Positions 1 through 11,954 are shown, counted from the first letter of the stretch. The stretch is DNA of 64,000 nt from Dillenia suffruticosa (GCA_033439265.1 JAVTVX010000012.1:7615001-7679000); one strand, 5' to 3'. The notes: a model not told the origin generated them from the letters alone. A program made the numbers and translations.

Positions 1-855
1 TCTTTTTAAAAAATAGTATTATTATTTTTTATATCTTTTATTATTTTATTTTAAACTAATATTTTATTATTTTATTATTTTATAATAAATTGTTATTTTA
101 TATTGTTTTATTATTATTAGATATATGTGAAGGAAAGATAATAAGTAAAAAAAAAAAAAATTATAATAGATATTAACATTTAGCTTGATGGTTACAGGAT
201 TTTAAAGGTTTACGGAAGTACAAGGGTTCGAACCATGGTGGGAGCAAAGCGGAGGCATTTTCTAGGAATTAAGTGAGGGAGGGCATGTGGGCGCTGGCTC
301 GGGCGGGCGTGCGGGCGGATGCTGGCTCGGGCGGGCCGGGTTCAGGCGGGAGCGCAATTTTTTTTTCATTGCTGATTTAGCGACGAATTTTTTTCGTCCC
401 TAAATTAGCGACAAATAATTTTTCATAACTAAATTCGCGACGAATTTAGTGACGAAAAATTATCCGTCGCTAAATTTAGCTACGAATTTTAGATTTCATC
501 GCCAAATTTAGCGACGATTAATTTTTTGTCGTTAAATCCGTCATAAATTTAACGACGAAAATTTATTCGTCACTAAATTTAGCGACGAATTTTTTATTTT
601 CGTCCCTAAATTTAGCGACAAATAATTTTTCGTCTCTAAATTTGTGACGGATTTAACGACAAAAAATTATTCGTCGCTAAATTTAGCGACGAATTTTTAA
701 TTTTTCGTCGCTAAATTTTTGCGACGCGTTATTAGCGACGAAAAATTTTTCATCGCTAATTTCGTCTCTAATTTTATCTCTAATGTTTTTAACAATGAAT
801 TTTTATTAAATTTTTGTCGCTAAATTTGTGACTAAAAGTTGGTTTTATTGTAGTG
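1..855. mobile_element. CACTA-like transposon, right end (left part outside window)
   Basis: The stretch ends at 855 in ...ATTGTAGTG, the complement of a CACTACAAT... terminus typical of CACTA (En/Spm) DNA transposons. Positions about 365-835 hold many short direct and inverted copies of a GCGACGAAW/TTCGTCGCTAAAT motif, as in CACTA subterminal repeats. Inward lie a GC-rich patch with GGGCGG repeats (280-355), a tRNA-like module (about 178-240) and AT-rich sequence. The order and motifs match the right half of the element at 23545-25835, so the two are the same family. No transposase is visible, so it is probably non-autonomous. Confidence 0.7.
178..240 (+). repeat. tRNA-like module inside the CACTA-like element
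   Basis: A box-A-like stretch (TAGCTTGATGGTTA) is followed about 35 bases later by a box-B-like GGGTTCGAACC, the spacing of an internal RNA polymerase III promoter. The flanks do not fold into a convincing tRNA cloverleaf, so this looks like a tRNA-derived fragment carried by the transposon, not a functional tRNA gene. The equivalent place in the related element at 25148-25238 has a similar module. Confidence 0.45.
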
Positions 856-1449
856 GGTCAAGAGTCGAGGGAACACTAGACAGAAAAATTGCGGCATCAT
901 CGGTTGACCGATCCCATAACAAGTTGAATGTGCTCTGTCGGAGGATAATATCGTCAAGTTTTCGACGGATTTATGTTCGATTTTGAAATTTAATTGTAAC
1001 TCCAACCGCTGGAGTTAATGAATATATTAAAATGCATAACATGAAAAGAATTTTAAAAATAATATTGAAAAAAATGGTTTAAAAAATACTAAAATATGTT
1101 TAAACCAAGTTTTGAACAAGAGGTTTTTCAATATAAATCTTTAATTTGTCTGTAATTTTAAGCAAAAAATTAATAAGAGAGCATGGATATTCTACGTGTT
1201 TTGGGTCCTAAATAATCCCTTCTAGTTTTGGTTAATAAAGATTAAGATTCGGTTTTCCTCATGGCCCATGCTAAAACCCTTAGTTTTCGATTTCTGGGTT
1301 ATTTATCAGAATATTAAAAAATGTGGTTAAATTTATTAAAATATTATAATTTTTATTCGTCTTCTGTTTTTTGAAGTCGATTTCCTATTTTTAAATATTT
1401 ATTTAAAAAAAAAATGTTCAAAGACAATAGTGATAAAAAAATTTAAGTG

Positions 1450-1452
<3 letters not shown>
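856..1452. other. Intergenic, no gene seen
   Basis: AT-rich sequence between the CACTA-like end and the first CT tract. I see no coding or structured element in it. Confidence 0.6.

Positions 1453-1526
<74 letters not shown>
1453..1526. repeat. (CT)n microsatellite
   Basis: A near-perfect CT dinucleotide tract of about 74 bases, followed by ordinary intergenic sequence. Confidence 0.97.
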
Positions 1527-1529
<3 letters not shown>

Positions 1530-3901
1530 AATTCACTGCTTGCCCATTTTGACTCGGCTGGATATCACCAATTTGAGGTGCAATTAGGTTAATATGAAAG
1601 GGGTCGTATGATTTGCTCTTTTAAAAACTTGGCCGAAGCCGTCAAACCCAATTCTTTACTCTTCCTCTACAACTCAAATCACAAATCAGTTTTGGGACAA
1701 ACCTTTACAAGCGTGATCGCAGGTGCAGTTTTTTATTCTTCTTTCTTTCTTTCTTTCATTTTTTTTTTATTTTATTCTTTTTCAACTGGGTTACAAGTTC
1801 AATGTCGTAGAGCATTGGAGTGTTGTAAATGAATTTCAGGAGAGCGATTTATATGGGGTAAAAATTGATCTTTGAGGAATCAACTTTAAAGTTAGACTTC
1901 TCAAAAATGGATTTCACTTGAGCATTTTTTTTTTATTTTTTTATTTCACTATTTTCAACCAGCTTTTGGGTAGCTAGTTCCAAATTCGATTTTCTGAAAA
2001 TCAAGTTTACTTTGAACCCCAAATAAAAATTACAATATTTTATAAATTTGATCCCTTTTTTTTTTTTGTTCTGGGAACTAACCTTTCAATTTCTTATATA
2101 ATGTTAAAAGAGCCCAAAAGGTGGAGGGTCAGAGGTCCCACAAAAATGGTTTGCGTGGCATGCATGGCTTGTATTTGATTAATTAATATATTGTTATTAT
2201 TATTATTATTATTAATTTGTTTAGTTGTAGTAATTAGTCGCATATGTCGCTTTAGTTGTTAGAGGGGTTTTGGCTCCGTTCAGAGAAAGAGGCAACGTGC
2301 TTTCGTGACAAGATTGTAATTGAGCATCATGGTTCACATTTTCTTGTCCAGCAAAACCATGTGATAAATGCTGATTTTTTATATACTAAAATTTTGTGAC
2401 ACACGGTTTGGGATAATTCCAAATTTGTTTAATTTTGCGGGGTCGATCAATCATATATTCTCTCCATACCTTATCAATCCCATCTTCCTATCTTCCTTTG
2501 CTTGGCCCCTTTTTTGGCATCTGGGCATTATAAAAATAAATAAGTTTTGTTTGATTGGCTTAGTACACACCCGCACAGAGTTGCCACCATTGAGAGAATT
2601 ACCTTTAAAGATGCAAATCATAAATTCTTGGCTCTAATGGGTGATTAGAGGTACGTGATGCGATCCCTGCAGCCATGTTGCATGGCGCATCTGCTTTGGG
2701 AAGCAAATACTTGCACTATGTCTTTCTATACTAATGCTCCTGCCACGGCGGCACTCTTTCCTTCTTATTATTATTGAAGATGTAAATAACAACACGTAAA
2801 ATAATATGAAATTCTAATATTCTATTATTTTAATTACAAGTATTACAATAAATTGATTTAATCTCATCATCATAAATATAGAAATATAATATTATAAATA
2901 TTAAATTATTAAATTAAAAAAAGTCAAATATTCTTAAATGATTTGATTTTGATACAATATATTTTAATTACCTCTCAAACTCAAAGTAGTATAATAAAAT
3001 TCACTTGAATTTGAAACAAAATCTGGATATAGCCGGAACCAACAATTTTAGGGATGTTTTTGAAACTCTAAAAAATTAACTTTTCCGAGAAACTGATCAA
3101 GGTTTTCTAAAGATGCTTGCGAATGTGTAAGTGACTATCATGGCCTCTGGCTATAATTTATATCGAAGATAGTTGAATATAGCTCTAGCATTCGTTCTGT
3201 CTCTAACAAGCGTTGGCTCTGGCTCTGGCCCTTGGCTCTAGTTTTGATACTAAGTTAAAAAGAAATTTAAGTATGACTTTAATTCCATATTAAGAATAAA
3301 TAAATATAAATTTAATACCATGTTAAATAATAGGAAGAATTAAAAATCCATTGTTACAAATTCGAAAATATAATATTAGAAATATAAAAAATAAAGAAAG
3401 TCAAATATTCTAAAAATCAAATTAATAATTGATTTGAATTTGATACATAATATATTTTATTATGGTTGTATCGGATATTTGTACACGCAAGTCTTCTAAA
3501 TCAACTATTTTCCTTCTAATTAGTTAATGGGATTACCTTTTCCACCACATTTTTTTACTTTTTATTTTGTGAGTGCAAAATAAATTTATTTAATATGAAT
3601 AATAACATATAAATCATACCAGAAAAATCTAATGTTTAATCACAAAATCCTTTACCTAGAAAAATGTATTTTTCATTGCAAATCCAGCTGGTTTTTGAAA
3701 GCACATATCATCTTTGTCTGGTTAATTGTTAAATTGTGTTGCTTCTTATATGATCTAGAAAATTTTTTAGTTGTAAAGAGCCGTTGGATTTTAAATTTAT
3801 TGAATGTTTTAGGCATATTATATATTATATACTTTTATATTTTGTATAATTACTATTTCTTTCAAGAGTATAACTTAGAAAAAAGAGAAAAACGTATAAT
3901 T
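1527..3901. other. Intergenic AT-rich DNA with diverged internal repeats
   Basis: No credible gene. Segments at about 2860-3240 and 3290-3470 resemble each other and a segment at about 26940-27310: shared strings such as AGTCAAATATTC, GATTTGAATTTGATACA and GATAGTTGAATATAGCTC occur in the same order. They are therefore diverged copies of one dispersed repeat of unknown type. Small open frames here are chance. Confidence 0.5.
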
Positions 3902-3925
3902 ACTTTTGGGTTATTTGAAAAAAAA

Positions 3926-3929
<4 letters not shown>

Positions 3930-4006
<77 letters not shown>
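3930..4006. repeat. (GA)n microsatellite flanked by a 30-bp direct repeat
   Basis: About 77 bases of GA dinucleotide. A flank reading CTTTTGGGTTATTTG followed by an A-run and GGAAAG occurs both just before the tract (about 3902-3931) and after it (about 4049-4080). The tract therefore sits between two near-identical direct copies, which suggests local duplication. Confidence 0.95.
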
Positions 4007-4008
<2 letters not shown>

Positions 4009-4080
4009 AAGAATAGAGGGACAAAGAGACAAAGAGGTGGTGTTTTCGCTTTTGGGTTATTTGAAAAAAAAAAGGAAAGA

Positions 4081-4820
4081 AAAAGTACATTTCTCATCGA
4101 TTTAAGTCCAAAATTATTTGCCACACTGCTTAAATGTTATCATCTCATTTCAGTTCTTCTTCCACGTGCAAACCACTACGTAATATTTAAGTTTTACATG
4201 ATTAATTCGATTTGAATAATATATATATTATTTTAAGAATTAACTCTATTAAATCATTTTTCACTATTTTCAAAACTTAAACTTGACATTTCTGATTAAA
4301 GGGTAAAATATCCGATTTTGATCCTATTCTTGCTTAAAATACCCTAGTCTGGCTACTATCTATATCTTATTTATTCATTTTTATTTTTCTATAATTGTTA
4401 TTCTTATTAGCCACAACACAATTTTTTTCCAATAAATAAATTTAAATATTCCTTATGTAATAAAATACATATAATATAGATGGGAAATTGAAAGTCCCTT
4501 GAACCAGCCCACCACCATGAAAATCACCTGAGGATTGAATCACAGCCGTTGATCAAGAAGACGACAAGGTAAGCTCGCGAAAACGACTTCTTCCACAGGA
4601 GCAAAGAAGTTGCCCAAAGTATTTTAAAGGGTTAGACCAGCCAGCCAATAATGAATATCCAAGTAGACCAAACAAATTTTCCTCGTGTAGGTTGCAGTGG
4701 GCCGTGGAGAAAAAAAAAATAATAAAAAAAAATAATGGTGAGTTGGTCCATTTTATCAGGCATAGCATAGACATCTCGCGAGAACTTCGTACCATTCTTC
4801 TGTTATTATTTCCTCTTGGC
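4081..4820. other. DXS upstream region
   Basis: Non-coding DNA upstream of DXS. A CACGTG G-box core sits at 4163-4168, about 690 bases before the likely transcription start. I see no other gene. Its regulatory role is not shown by the sequence. Confidence 0.4.
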
Positions 4821-4824
4821 TCAT

Positions 4825-4833
4825 TATATATAT
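4825..4833 (+). promoter_or_regulatory. TATA box of DXS
   Basis: TATATATAT lies 108-116 bases upstream of the DXS start codon in an otherwise mixed sequence, in the right place for a transcription start near 4855-4870. No competing TATA lies nearer the ATG. Confidence 0.6.
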
Positions 4834-4892
4834 TCATAACCTCAGTAGAGAATCTCCTCAAACCTTTCATTTCACCTCTCCACAGCAACACC

Positions 4893-4894
<2 letters not shown>

Positions 4895-4928
<34 letters not shown>
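4895..4928 (+). repeat. CT tract in the DXS 5' untranslated leader
   Basis: About 34 bases of CT repeat end 12 bases before the DXS start codon. Pyrimidine patches are common in plant core promoters and leaders, and CT/GA repeats are known targets of BBR/BPC GAGA-binding proteins. A regulatory role here is inference. Confidence 0.85.
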
Positions 4929-4930
<2 letters not shown>

Positions 4931-4940
4931 TTGATCAGGC

Positions 4941-7900
4941 ATGGCGGTGTCAAGTGCAGCAGTTATCAAGACAAACTCACTCGTATCATCATGCCTGACT
5001 ACACCAAAAACTAAATTGAGCTGCAGACAAAAACAAAAGGTGACTTTACCATTCATTTTGAATGATTTTAGCAAATAGGTATTCTTGTTTTCGGCTGTAA
5101 GGTGAAATTTTATTAATGGGCTTTTGTGTTTTTTTGGTCTTTTGGATGTTATGTAGTTCTGTGTGAGGGCATCAACTGGTATGCCAAATGCTGAGGAAGG
5201 GAAATTGTTGATCAGTAAAGGAAAGGAGGGATGGAAAATTGATTACTCTGGAGAGAAACCACCAACTCCTATATTGGATACAATCAATTATCCAATTCAC
5301 ATGAAGAATCTCTCTACTCAGGTAAACTTTTTTGTGGTAATAATTTTTTTTTTTTATTACACAAAAATTCAAATCCTGGATCTTAGGTTGGGGAGGGGGA
5401 TTGTGACCACAAGGCATCATTCTTTTTTCTGTTCTTGGTTAGATTGACAAGACTTTAAAGTCTAATTTTGCCTTGGGGTAACCTTTTGAAGGACTTGGAA
5501 CAACTGTCAGCAGAGCTAAGAGCAGAGATTGTATTCACTGTGGCAAAGACAGGGGGGCATTTAAGTGCCAGCTTGGGAGTGGTGGAGTTGGCTGTTGCTT
5601 TACACCATGTTTTCAATACGCCAGAGGACAGAATCATATGGGATGTAGGCCACCAGGTGAGGAAAATGAACTCATAAGTGCATTTCACGGGGAGAGAGAG
5701 AGAGAGAGAGAGAGTAACTTGTAAGGATATTGAATTGTCATTTCATGTGTTTCTAAAAATTGAATTTTGCAGGCATACCCCCATAAGATTTTGACTGGAA
5801 GGAGGTCTAGAATGCACACCATTAGGAAGACTTCAGGTCTTGCAGGATTTCCCAAGAGGGATGAGAGTATCTATGATGCTTTTGGAGCAGGACATAGCTC
5901 TACAAGTATCTCTGCTGGTCTTGGTATGTTTGATCTCTGAAGAACAACATCAATAGTATTTCTTCCTTTTTTCTTTTGTTCTTTTCTGATGATGAAATGG
6001 CAAATAACTTTGCAGGAATGGCTGTTGGAAGAGACCTACTGGGGAAGACCAATAATGTTATATCTGTGATTGGAGACGGTGCCATGACTGCTGGACAAGC
6101 ATATGAAGCGATGAACAATGCAGGGTTCCTTGATTCTAACCTGATTGTTGTTCTGAATGATAACAAGCAAGTTTCTTTGCCTACTGCTACGCTTGATGGC
6201 CCTGCAACTCCTGTTGGAGCCCTCAGTAGTACACTTACCAAGATCCAATCCAGCACCAAGTTCCGAAAACTTCGTGAAGCAGCAAAGGTAAGTTTTCAAG
6301 CCTGCAGACCTCTAATTTCTCAAGCTGCTTCTAAAGAAAATGAGATTTGACCTGCGCTTTTTATCTCCTCATCAGAACATCACAAAGCAAATTGGACCCC
6401 AAGCACATGAAGTAGCAGCAAAAGTGGATGAATATGCAAGAGGTTTGATCAGCGGTAACGGGTCAACTCTTTTTGAAGAGCTCGGGATGTACTATATTGG
6501 CCCAGTGGATGGCCACAACATTGAAGATCTAGTCACCATATTCCAAAAGGTGAAATCCATGCCTGCACCAGGGCCAGTTTTGATCCATATAGTAACTGAG
6601 AAAGGCAAGGGCTTTCCCCCAGCAGAGGCTGCAGCTGATAAAATGCATGGTAAGATGAAGCTTCAGTTTTAAAGTATTTCTGTTACTTAAATGGATTCAC
6701 ACAAGATCCTCACCCCAAATTAGCCTTCAGGTGTTGTCAAGTTTGACCCCAAAACAGGAAAGCAGTTCAAGTCCAAGTCCCCGACCCTTACATACACACA
6801 GTACTTCGCTGAATCATTGATAAAAGAGGCCGAGTTAGATGACAAGATTGTAGCCATCCACGCAGCAATGGGAGGTGGTACTGGCCTCAATTATTTCCAG
6901 AAGAGGTTTCCTGACCGATGCTTTGATGTGGGCATCGCAGAGCAACACGCTGTGACATTTGCAGCTGGGTTGGCCACCGAGGGCCTCAAGCCATTCTGTG
7001 CCATTTACTCATCATTCCTGCAACGTGGTTACGATCAGGTAAATTATTCCTTATAAAAGAATAGACATGACATTTTTGTGACTTTCCTCCACTAATAATC
7101 CCCAAAGTTTGGATACTAATAATTTCATCATGATCGGAAATATAGGTTGTACATGATGTGGACCTTCAGAAATTACCTGTACGCTTTGCGATGGACAGAG
7201 CAGGCTTAGTGGGTGCAGATGGACCCACTCACTGTGGAGCATTTGATATCACATACATGGCATGCTTGCCCAACATGATTGTAATGGCACCGTCCGACGA
7301 AGCTGAACTTATGCACATGGTTGCCACCGCAGCAGCTATTGATGACAGACCTAGCTGCTTCAGGTTCCCAAGAGGCAATGGAGTTGGAGCAATTCTTCCT
7401 CCTGATAACAAAGGAACTCCTCTTGAGGTTAGCACTAAACATCAGATCAACTTAAGTTGCAACAAATGGAATCTAAATCTGAAATTAGTAACGTGTCTGT
7501 TTTTTGTTGATGCTGGACAGATTGGAAAGGGTAGGATATTGATGGAGGGCTCCAGAGTTGCTATTCTGGGATATGGTTCTATTGTTCAACAGTGTATTGA
7601 GGCTGGAAACTTGCTCAAAGCCCGTGACATTTCAATTACAGTGGCTGATGCTAGGTTTTGCAAACCTCTAGACACAGAACTCATCAGGAGATTAGCTCTT
7701 GAACACGAGATCCTGATAACTGTTGAGGAAGGTTCTATTGGAGGGTTTGCATCTCATGTTTCTCACTATCTTAGCTTAAATGGTTATCTGGATGGACCAC
7801 TCAAGGTGATTGCCAAGACTTTGGTTTCTATAGTATCATTCTTCTTAATTGTTTGTTTGCCTAGATCATAGCTTTGTGTGTTAATTTCTGCAGTTGAGAT

Positions 7901-8040
7901 CGATGGTGCTTCCCGACAGATACATCGATCACGGAGCACCCCAAGATCAACTTGAAGAAGCAGGGCTCTCTTCCAAGCATATCTTTGGAACAGTGTTATC
8001 TCTTCTTGGAAAACCAAAGGAAGCTATTCAATTCATGTAA
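4941..8040 (+). CDS. DXS: 1-deoxy-D-xylulose-5-phosphate synthase, clade-2 type, 10 exons
   Basis: The enzyme joins pyruvate and glyceraldehyde 3-phosphate to form 1-deoxy-D-xylulose 5-phosphate, using thiamine diphosphate, at the entry of the plastid MEP isoprenoid pathway. I read ten exons with GT-AG borders: 4941-5039, 5157-5321, 5492-5656, 5773-5923, 6016-6287, 6376-6649, 6731-7038, 7146-7427, 7521-7805 and 7894-8040. They splice in frame to 715 aa, the normal length. Residues 1 to about 60 are a Ser/Lys-rich plastid transit peptide. Visible landmarks are catalytic His111 ([10 protein letters not shown]), the thiamine-diphosphate motif GDG at 213-215 running to NDN at 241-243, Glu446 in GIAEQHA and DRAG at 495-498. 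No lesion is seen. The N-terminus and the KQKFCVRAS junction suggest DXS clade 2, often tied to specialised isoprenoids; that subtype call is from memory. Intron 3 carries a short GA repeat. Confidence 0.96.
5691..5714 (+). repeat. Short GA repeat in DXS intron 3
   Basis: About 24 bases of GA inside the intron at 5657-5772. The splice sites on either side are intact. Confidence 0.9.
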
Positions 8041-8400
8041 ACAGACAAGAAAGTAGTATACAACTCTACAATTGTCAAATTCATTCATCTCTTTGGAAGA
8101 AGGGTTTTTTGGCTGTCTGAGTGGGATGAGAAGTTGTGATGATTCCACTAGGAAACATCATTTGACAATTTCAAATCCTGATCACTACCTTCCATTTCAC
8201 TACTTACCAGACAACCCAGTTAAGGGTCTGAAATGGATCAGAGTATATTATAATTTTGTATATTCTGTATTTTCTATATTAATGGACATCATATGAGACA
8301 TCAAGTAATAACAAGATATCAAAAATTTCCTTGAAATAAACACCCTCTACCATATCACTTTTCTCTTATTTTCTGTTTGATGTAATGTAAATAAAGTCGG
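8041..8400 (+). terminator. DXS 3' untranslated region and polyadenylation signal
   Basis: Non-coding sequence follows the DXS stop codon. A canonical AATAAA lies at 8390-8395, preceded by a TGTAATGTAA upstream-like element, so cleavage near 8410 is plausible. The next gene runs convergently and its remnant ends at 8680. Confidence 0.5.
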
Positions 8401-8679
8401 ATTCAGATGAGCACAATGCTTTCCAAACACTATCGTCCAAAAACTAATTTTGAATGGAAGCTGTTGTAACTACCTGGAAAACTAGGTCCTTGCTTGTACG
8501 ATCTTGGTACTGAGTCACATGGATCAACCATTTAGCAGTAGTTAGTGAAGCAGGACACCACAACATCAACGAGTTCAATTTGAGATCCCAAACAATGTGT
8601 CATACCGCAGATTTTGAACAGAGATAGCTAGATGTGGTTGAAAGGGCTTGGGATTGAACATGAACTTATGAAATAGGAA

Positions 8680-10854
8680 TCACCAGTAATCTCCACAAGA
8701 ACACAACCCACCCCTGAAATGATGAAATCTCTTTGAATCTCTGGCAATTATCTCTATGCCAACAACTTCTGAGACCAGCTTTATCCTTGTGACAATCCCC
8801 GCAAACTCTAAGATTCTCAAGTATTCTTATAGGAGTCCGCTTTTCACCACACGTTACTAAGGCAAAAGAAATAGCAAGCTTCTCGCTGTGATAAAAAAGT
8901 TATTTTTCCTTCTCATATTTATCTAAGTTTTGTAATACGAATCTTGTGTCCAGAACATTACCCGATTCTCTAACCCTCTCAATTAAATCCTCCAACTTTT
9001 CATATATTTCTTGAGATCTAGGGTGAGACCGATCTCCAGCCATGAAAGGATGAACCTCTTTATCTACATCAACCCAACTCATTGCTGGATTCTTCTTCAG
9101 TTTCATCTCTCGCATTGAGCTTTTCATCTTGATTACTTGCCTCCAATTACCAGTTGAAGCAAAAAGATTTGACACTAGAACATGTGTTCCTTCATCTCCA
9201 GGATCAAGCTCAAGCACTCTGTTCATGACTTGCTTTGCCATCTCAACTTCTCCATGATTTCTACATGCACTTAAGAGCGTTCTCCATAGAACCACGTCTG
9301 GACTTTTGACCTGTAAAATCAATGTTTCAGCCTCTTTAAGTCTCCCAGCACGCCCAAGCAGATCAACCATACAAGAATAGTGATCTTTGGTCAATTCAAC
9401 ATCAGGGTTGTTCTTCATGGCAGCAAAAATGTTGCAGCCTTCTTCAACCAACCCAGCATTGTTGCATGCACAGAGAATGCTCAAGAATGTCACATCATTT
9501 GGTTCAAGTCCCAGATCTTTCATCCAACTGAACAGTTTAAGAGCTTCATTTCCATAACCATTCTGAGCATAAGAATAAATCATGGTATTTAAGGACACCA
9601 CGTCAAGTTTACTTAAACAGTCAAAGGCCAACCTTGCCATTTCTGTGATTCCGCATTTTCCGTACAAGTCAATGAGTGCAGCCCCAGTAAAAGTGTCCCT
9701 ACTGAGTCCATATTTTGCAACCATAGCATGAATTTGTTTCCCTTGTTCAAGCATTGCAAGGCTGGAGCATGCTCGAAGAACACTAGAGAAGGTGAAAGCA
9801 TTTGGACTTATTGAACTGCGTATCATACGGCGGAACTTTGACAAGGCAATCTCCTCTCTTCCATTTTGTGCAAGGCCCGTGATAAGAGATGTCCAAGTCA
9901 CTTGGTTTGGCTCAATAATCTGCTTAAAGACCTTCAAAGAGTCATCAACTAAACCACATTTAGAGTACATAGTAAGAAGCGAAGTTTGTGCAGCAACAGC
10001 AAACTCAAAACCAGATCGTATGATAAGTCCATGGATCAACATCCCCATAAGCAAATCCTCCAAATTTGCGCAACTACTCAAAATACTTGCAAAAGTAAAT
10101 CCATTAGCCTCAATACCCTCATCAATCATTTCCTTGAAAACCTCTAAAGCCTCCACATTTTTACCATGCTGTGCAAACCCCACAATCAATGCAGTCACCA
10201 AAACCACATCTTTCTCCAGAACTCGATCCAAAATCATCCGGGCATCCCTCAATTTCCCAAATTTTGCATACATATCAACAAGAGAACTTCCAACAAAAGC
10301 ATTTGACACTTCCAAACCAAAAACCACAGCTTGCCCATGTGCTCTCCTGCCTTCATAAACAAGATCCAGATGAGAGAATGCCTTGAAAATGCTGGAGAAA
10401 GTAAATTCATCCGGAAAAGCTCGTTCCAAGACCATCCTATTATAAAGCTTTACAGCTTCTTCACATCTTCTCTGACTAATATAGGAAGAAATCATTGAAT
10501 TCCAAGTAACAATGTGTCGCTGAGGCAATTCATCGAACAAGTTGCGAGCTTGTTCTATACTTCCACACTTAAAAAGGCATCGATTAGCTTATTGCCTAAA
10601 CTGAGGTGTGAAAACCCAGATTTTATCATGTGGGTTTGAATTGTTCTGAGGCCCGAAATTGATTTCGACTGTATACATTGCCGAATAAAGTCAGTGTAAA
10701 ACTTTGAAGTGTCTTTGGATTCAGTGTTGCGAGAGAAGACGTTGAAGGAGTTCAGCGGAAGAGGCAGAATCTTGTCTAGTCTTGCTGGGGTTGCATGAAA
10801 GGTTCTAACCCATTTTGAAAGTCCTGGGAATTTAACGGCTCTCTTCTGTGGCAT
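8680..10854 (-). pseudogene. DYW-class PPR gene with two frameshifts and a nonsense codon
   Basis: The family comprises organelle C-to-U RNA-editing factors: PLS-type PPR tracts bind RNA and the C-terminal DYW domain is a zinc-dependent deaminase. Reading starts at ATG 10852-10854 (MPQKRAVKF...) and gives a normal leader and PLS repeats. One base is missing near 10570, where ...LIDAFL should run on into KCGSIEQARNLFDE. The frame then stays open through the remaining PPR, E and E+ motifs to a TAA at 8897-8899. Beyond that stop the same frame continues as a DYW domain (YHSEKLA with HxE, then CGDCH), shifts frame at about 8785-8790 and ends in SCGDYW and TGA at 8680-8682. Without lesions the length would be typical. 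It resembles Arabidopsis At5g65570 (recalled). Three separate lesions favour a true pseudogene, although the indel beside a T-run could be a sequence error. Confidence 0.88.
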
Positions 10855-10896
10855 CGCTTTGCATTTCTAACTGGTCGTTGTTGTAATTGTGAACAA

Positions 10897-11050
10897 GTGC
10901 ATCACTTCACTCTCCTTGAAAGAAGGAAGGATTTTTCTTTGTAATTGTAAGCAAGTGCTTCACTTCACTCTCCTTGAAACAACTAAGGATTTTTCTATCG
11001 AAGTGCATCACTTCAATCTCCTTGAAACAACGAAGGATTTTTCTATCGTA
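10897..11050. repeat. Three-copy tandem repeat, 58/48/48 bp
   Basis: Units begin at 10897, 10955 and 11003, each starting GTGCWTCACTTCA and containing CTCCTTGAAA and GGATTTTTCT. The first unit carries an extra TGTAATTGTAAGCAA-like segment that also occurs just upstream at 10881-10896. The repeat lies immediately 5' of the DYW-PPR remnant's start codon. Confidence 0.85.
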
Positions 11051-11414
11051 GCAATGATATCGGTAGGGTTGATTTATAACCGGCCATAGTAATAATTTTT
11101 TACAGATTATTTTACATGATAGTTAAATAATAATTTAACGAATATAGTGACATATCAAACAACATCTTAGACAATTGATGCCCTAAACATGGATTCGTGC
11201 CCATTGTTTAGCTTTGATAGTGTTATTGATTTTCTTTTTTTTTCTTGTTTACGGTAAAACTCAAATCTGATTTTATTATAAAATAATAAAAGATTAGTGC
11301 CATTTGAGCCGAAACTCATCAAATTTATTGATCTTGTATGACCTAAAGCAAAAGTTACCTAAGCTAATAAAATCCTGAAAATTTCCTCTCAACAAAGGAG
11401 TTTATTATTTTTTA

Positions 11415-11422
11415 CTAAGATG
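11415..11422 (+). repeat. Left 8-bp target-site duplication of hAT element
   Basis: CTAAGATG here is repeated exactly at 14938-14945, directly outside the two inverted ends of the hAT element. Eight bases is the hAT superfamily's duplication length. Confidence 0.9.
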
Positions 11423-11910
11423 CAGACAAGTAACCGGGTCGGGTCGGGCCCGGGTTGGTTCGAGGAACCACGGGCCGGGCCGGCCCGGCAGCAGTTCCTA
11501 GGCCAGTCCGGGCCGTGCCAGGCCGGTTCTCATTTTTTTTCTTGTGGAACCGGCCCGGCCCGCTGAATCGGAACCGGCGGTTCCGGGCCGGGCCCGGTTC
11601 GGCCCAATTTTTTTTTTCTTCTTTATTGCATTTTTCTAATTTTTTTTTTTAACTCTATTTTTTAATTCCATTTTAATTTTATAACTCCATTTTTTTAACT
11701 TTGTTTTTTTTAATTCACTTTTGATAATTCACTTTTAATTAAAAATTAGAGACACAAGATTTTTAGAGTGATTCCACCGAATTCGGTGTACGTCCACTAC
11801 CAAGCTCATCACTTGGATTTTAAAATCCACTATTTTTTTGTTACATTATTTTGATTTTTACACACTTTGATTTTTTTTCTATTTAAAATGACTTTTAAAC
11901 AAAAGAAAAA

Positions 11911-11953
<43 letters not shown>
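11911..11953. repeat. (TTA)n microsatellite inside the hAT element
   Basis: About 43 bases of ATT trinucleotide repeat, near the 3' end of the decayed transposase. Confidence 0.95.

Positions 11954-11954
<1 letters not shown>

Noticed and set aside
4163..4168. G-box CACGTG as a DXS control element
   Set aside because: A 6-base palindrome about 690 bases upstream is not enough evidence; noted only in the upstream-region entry.
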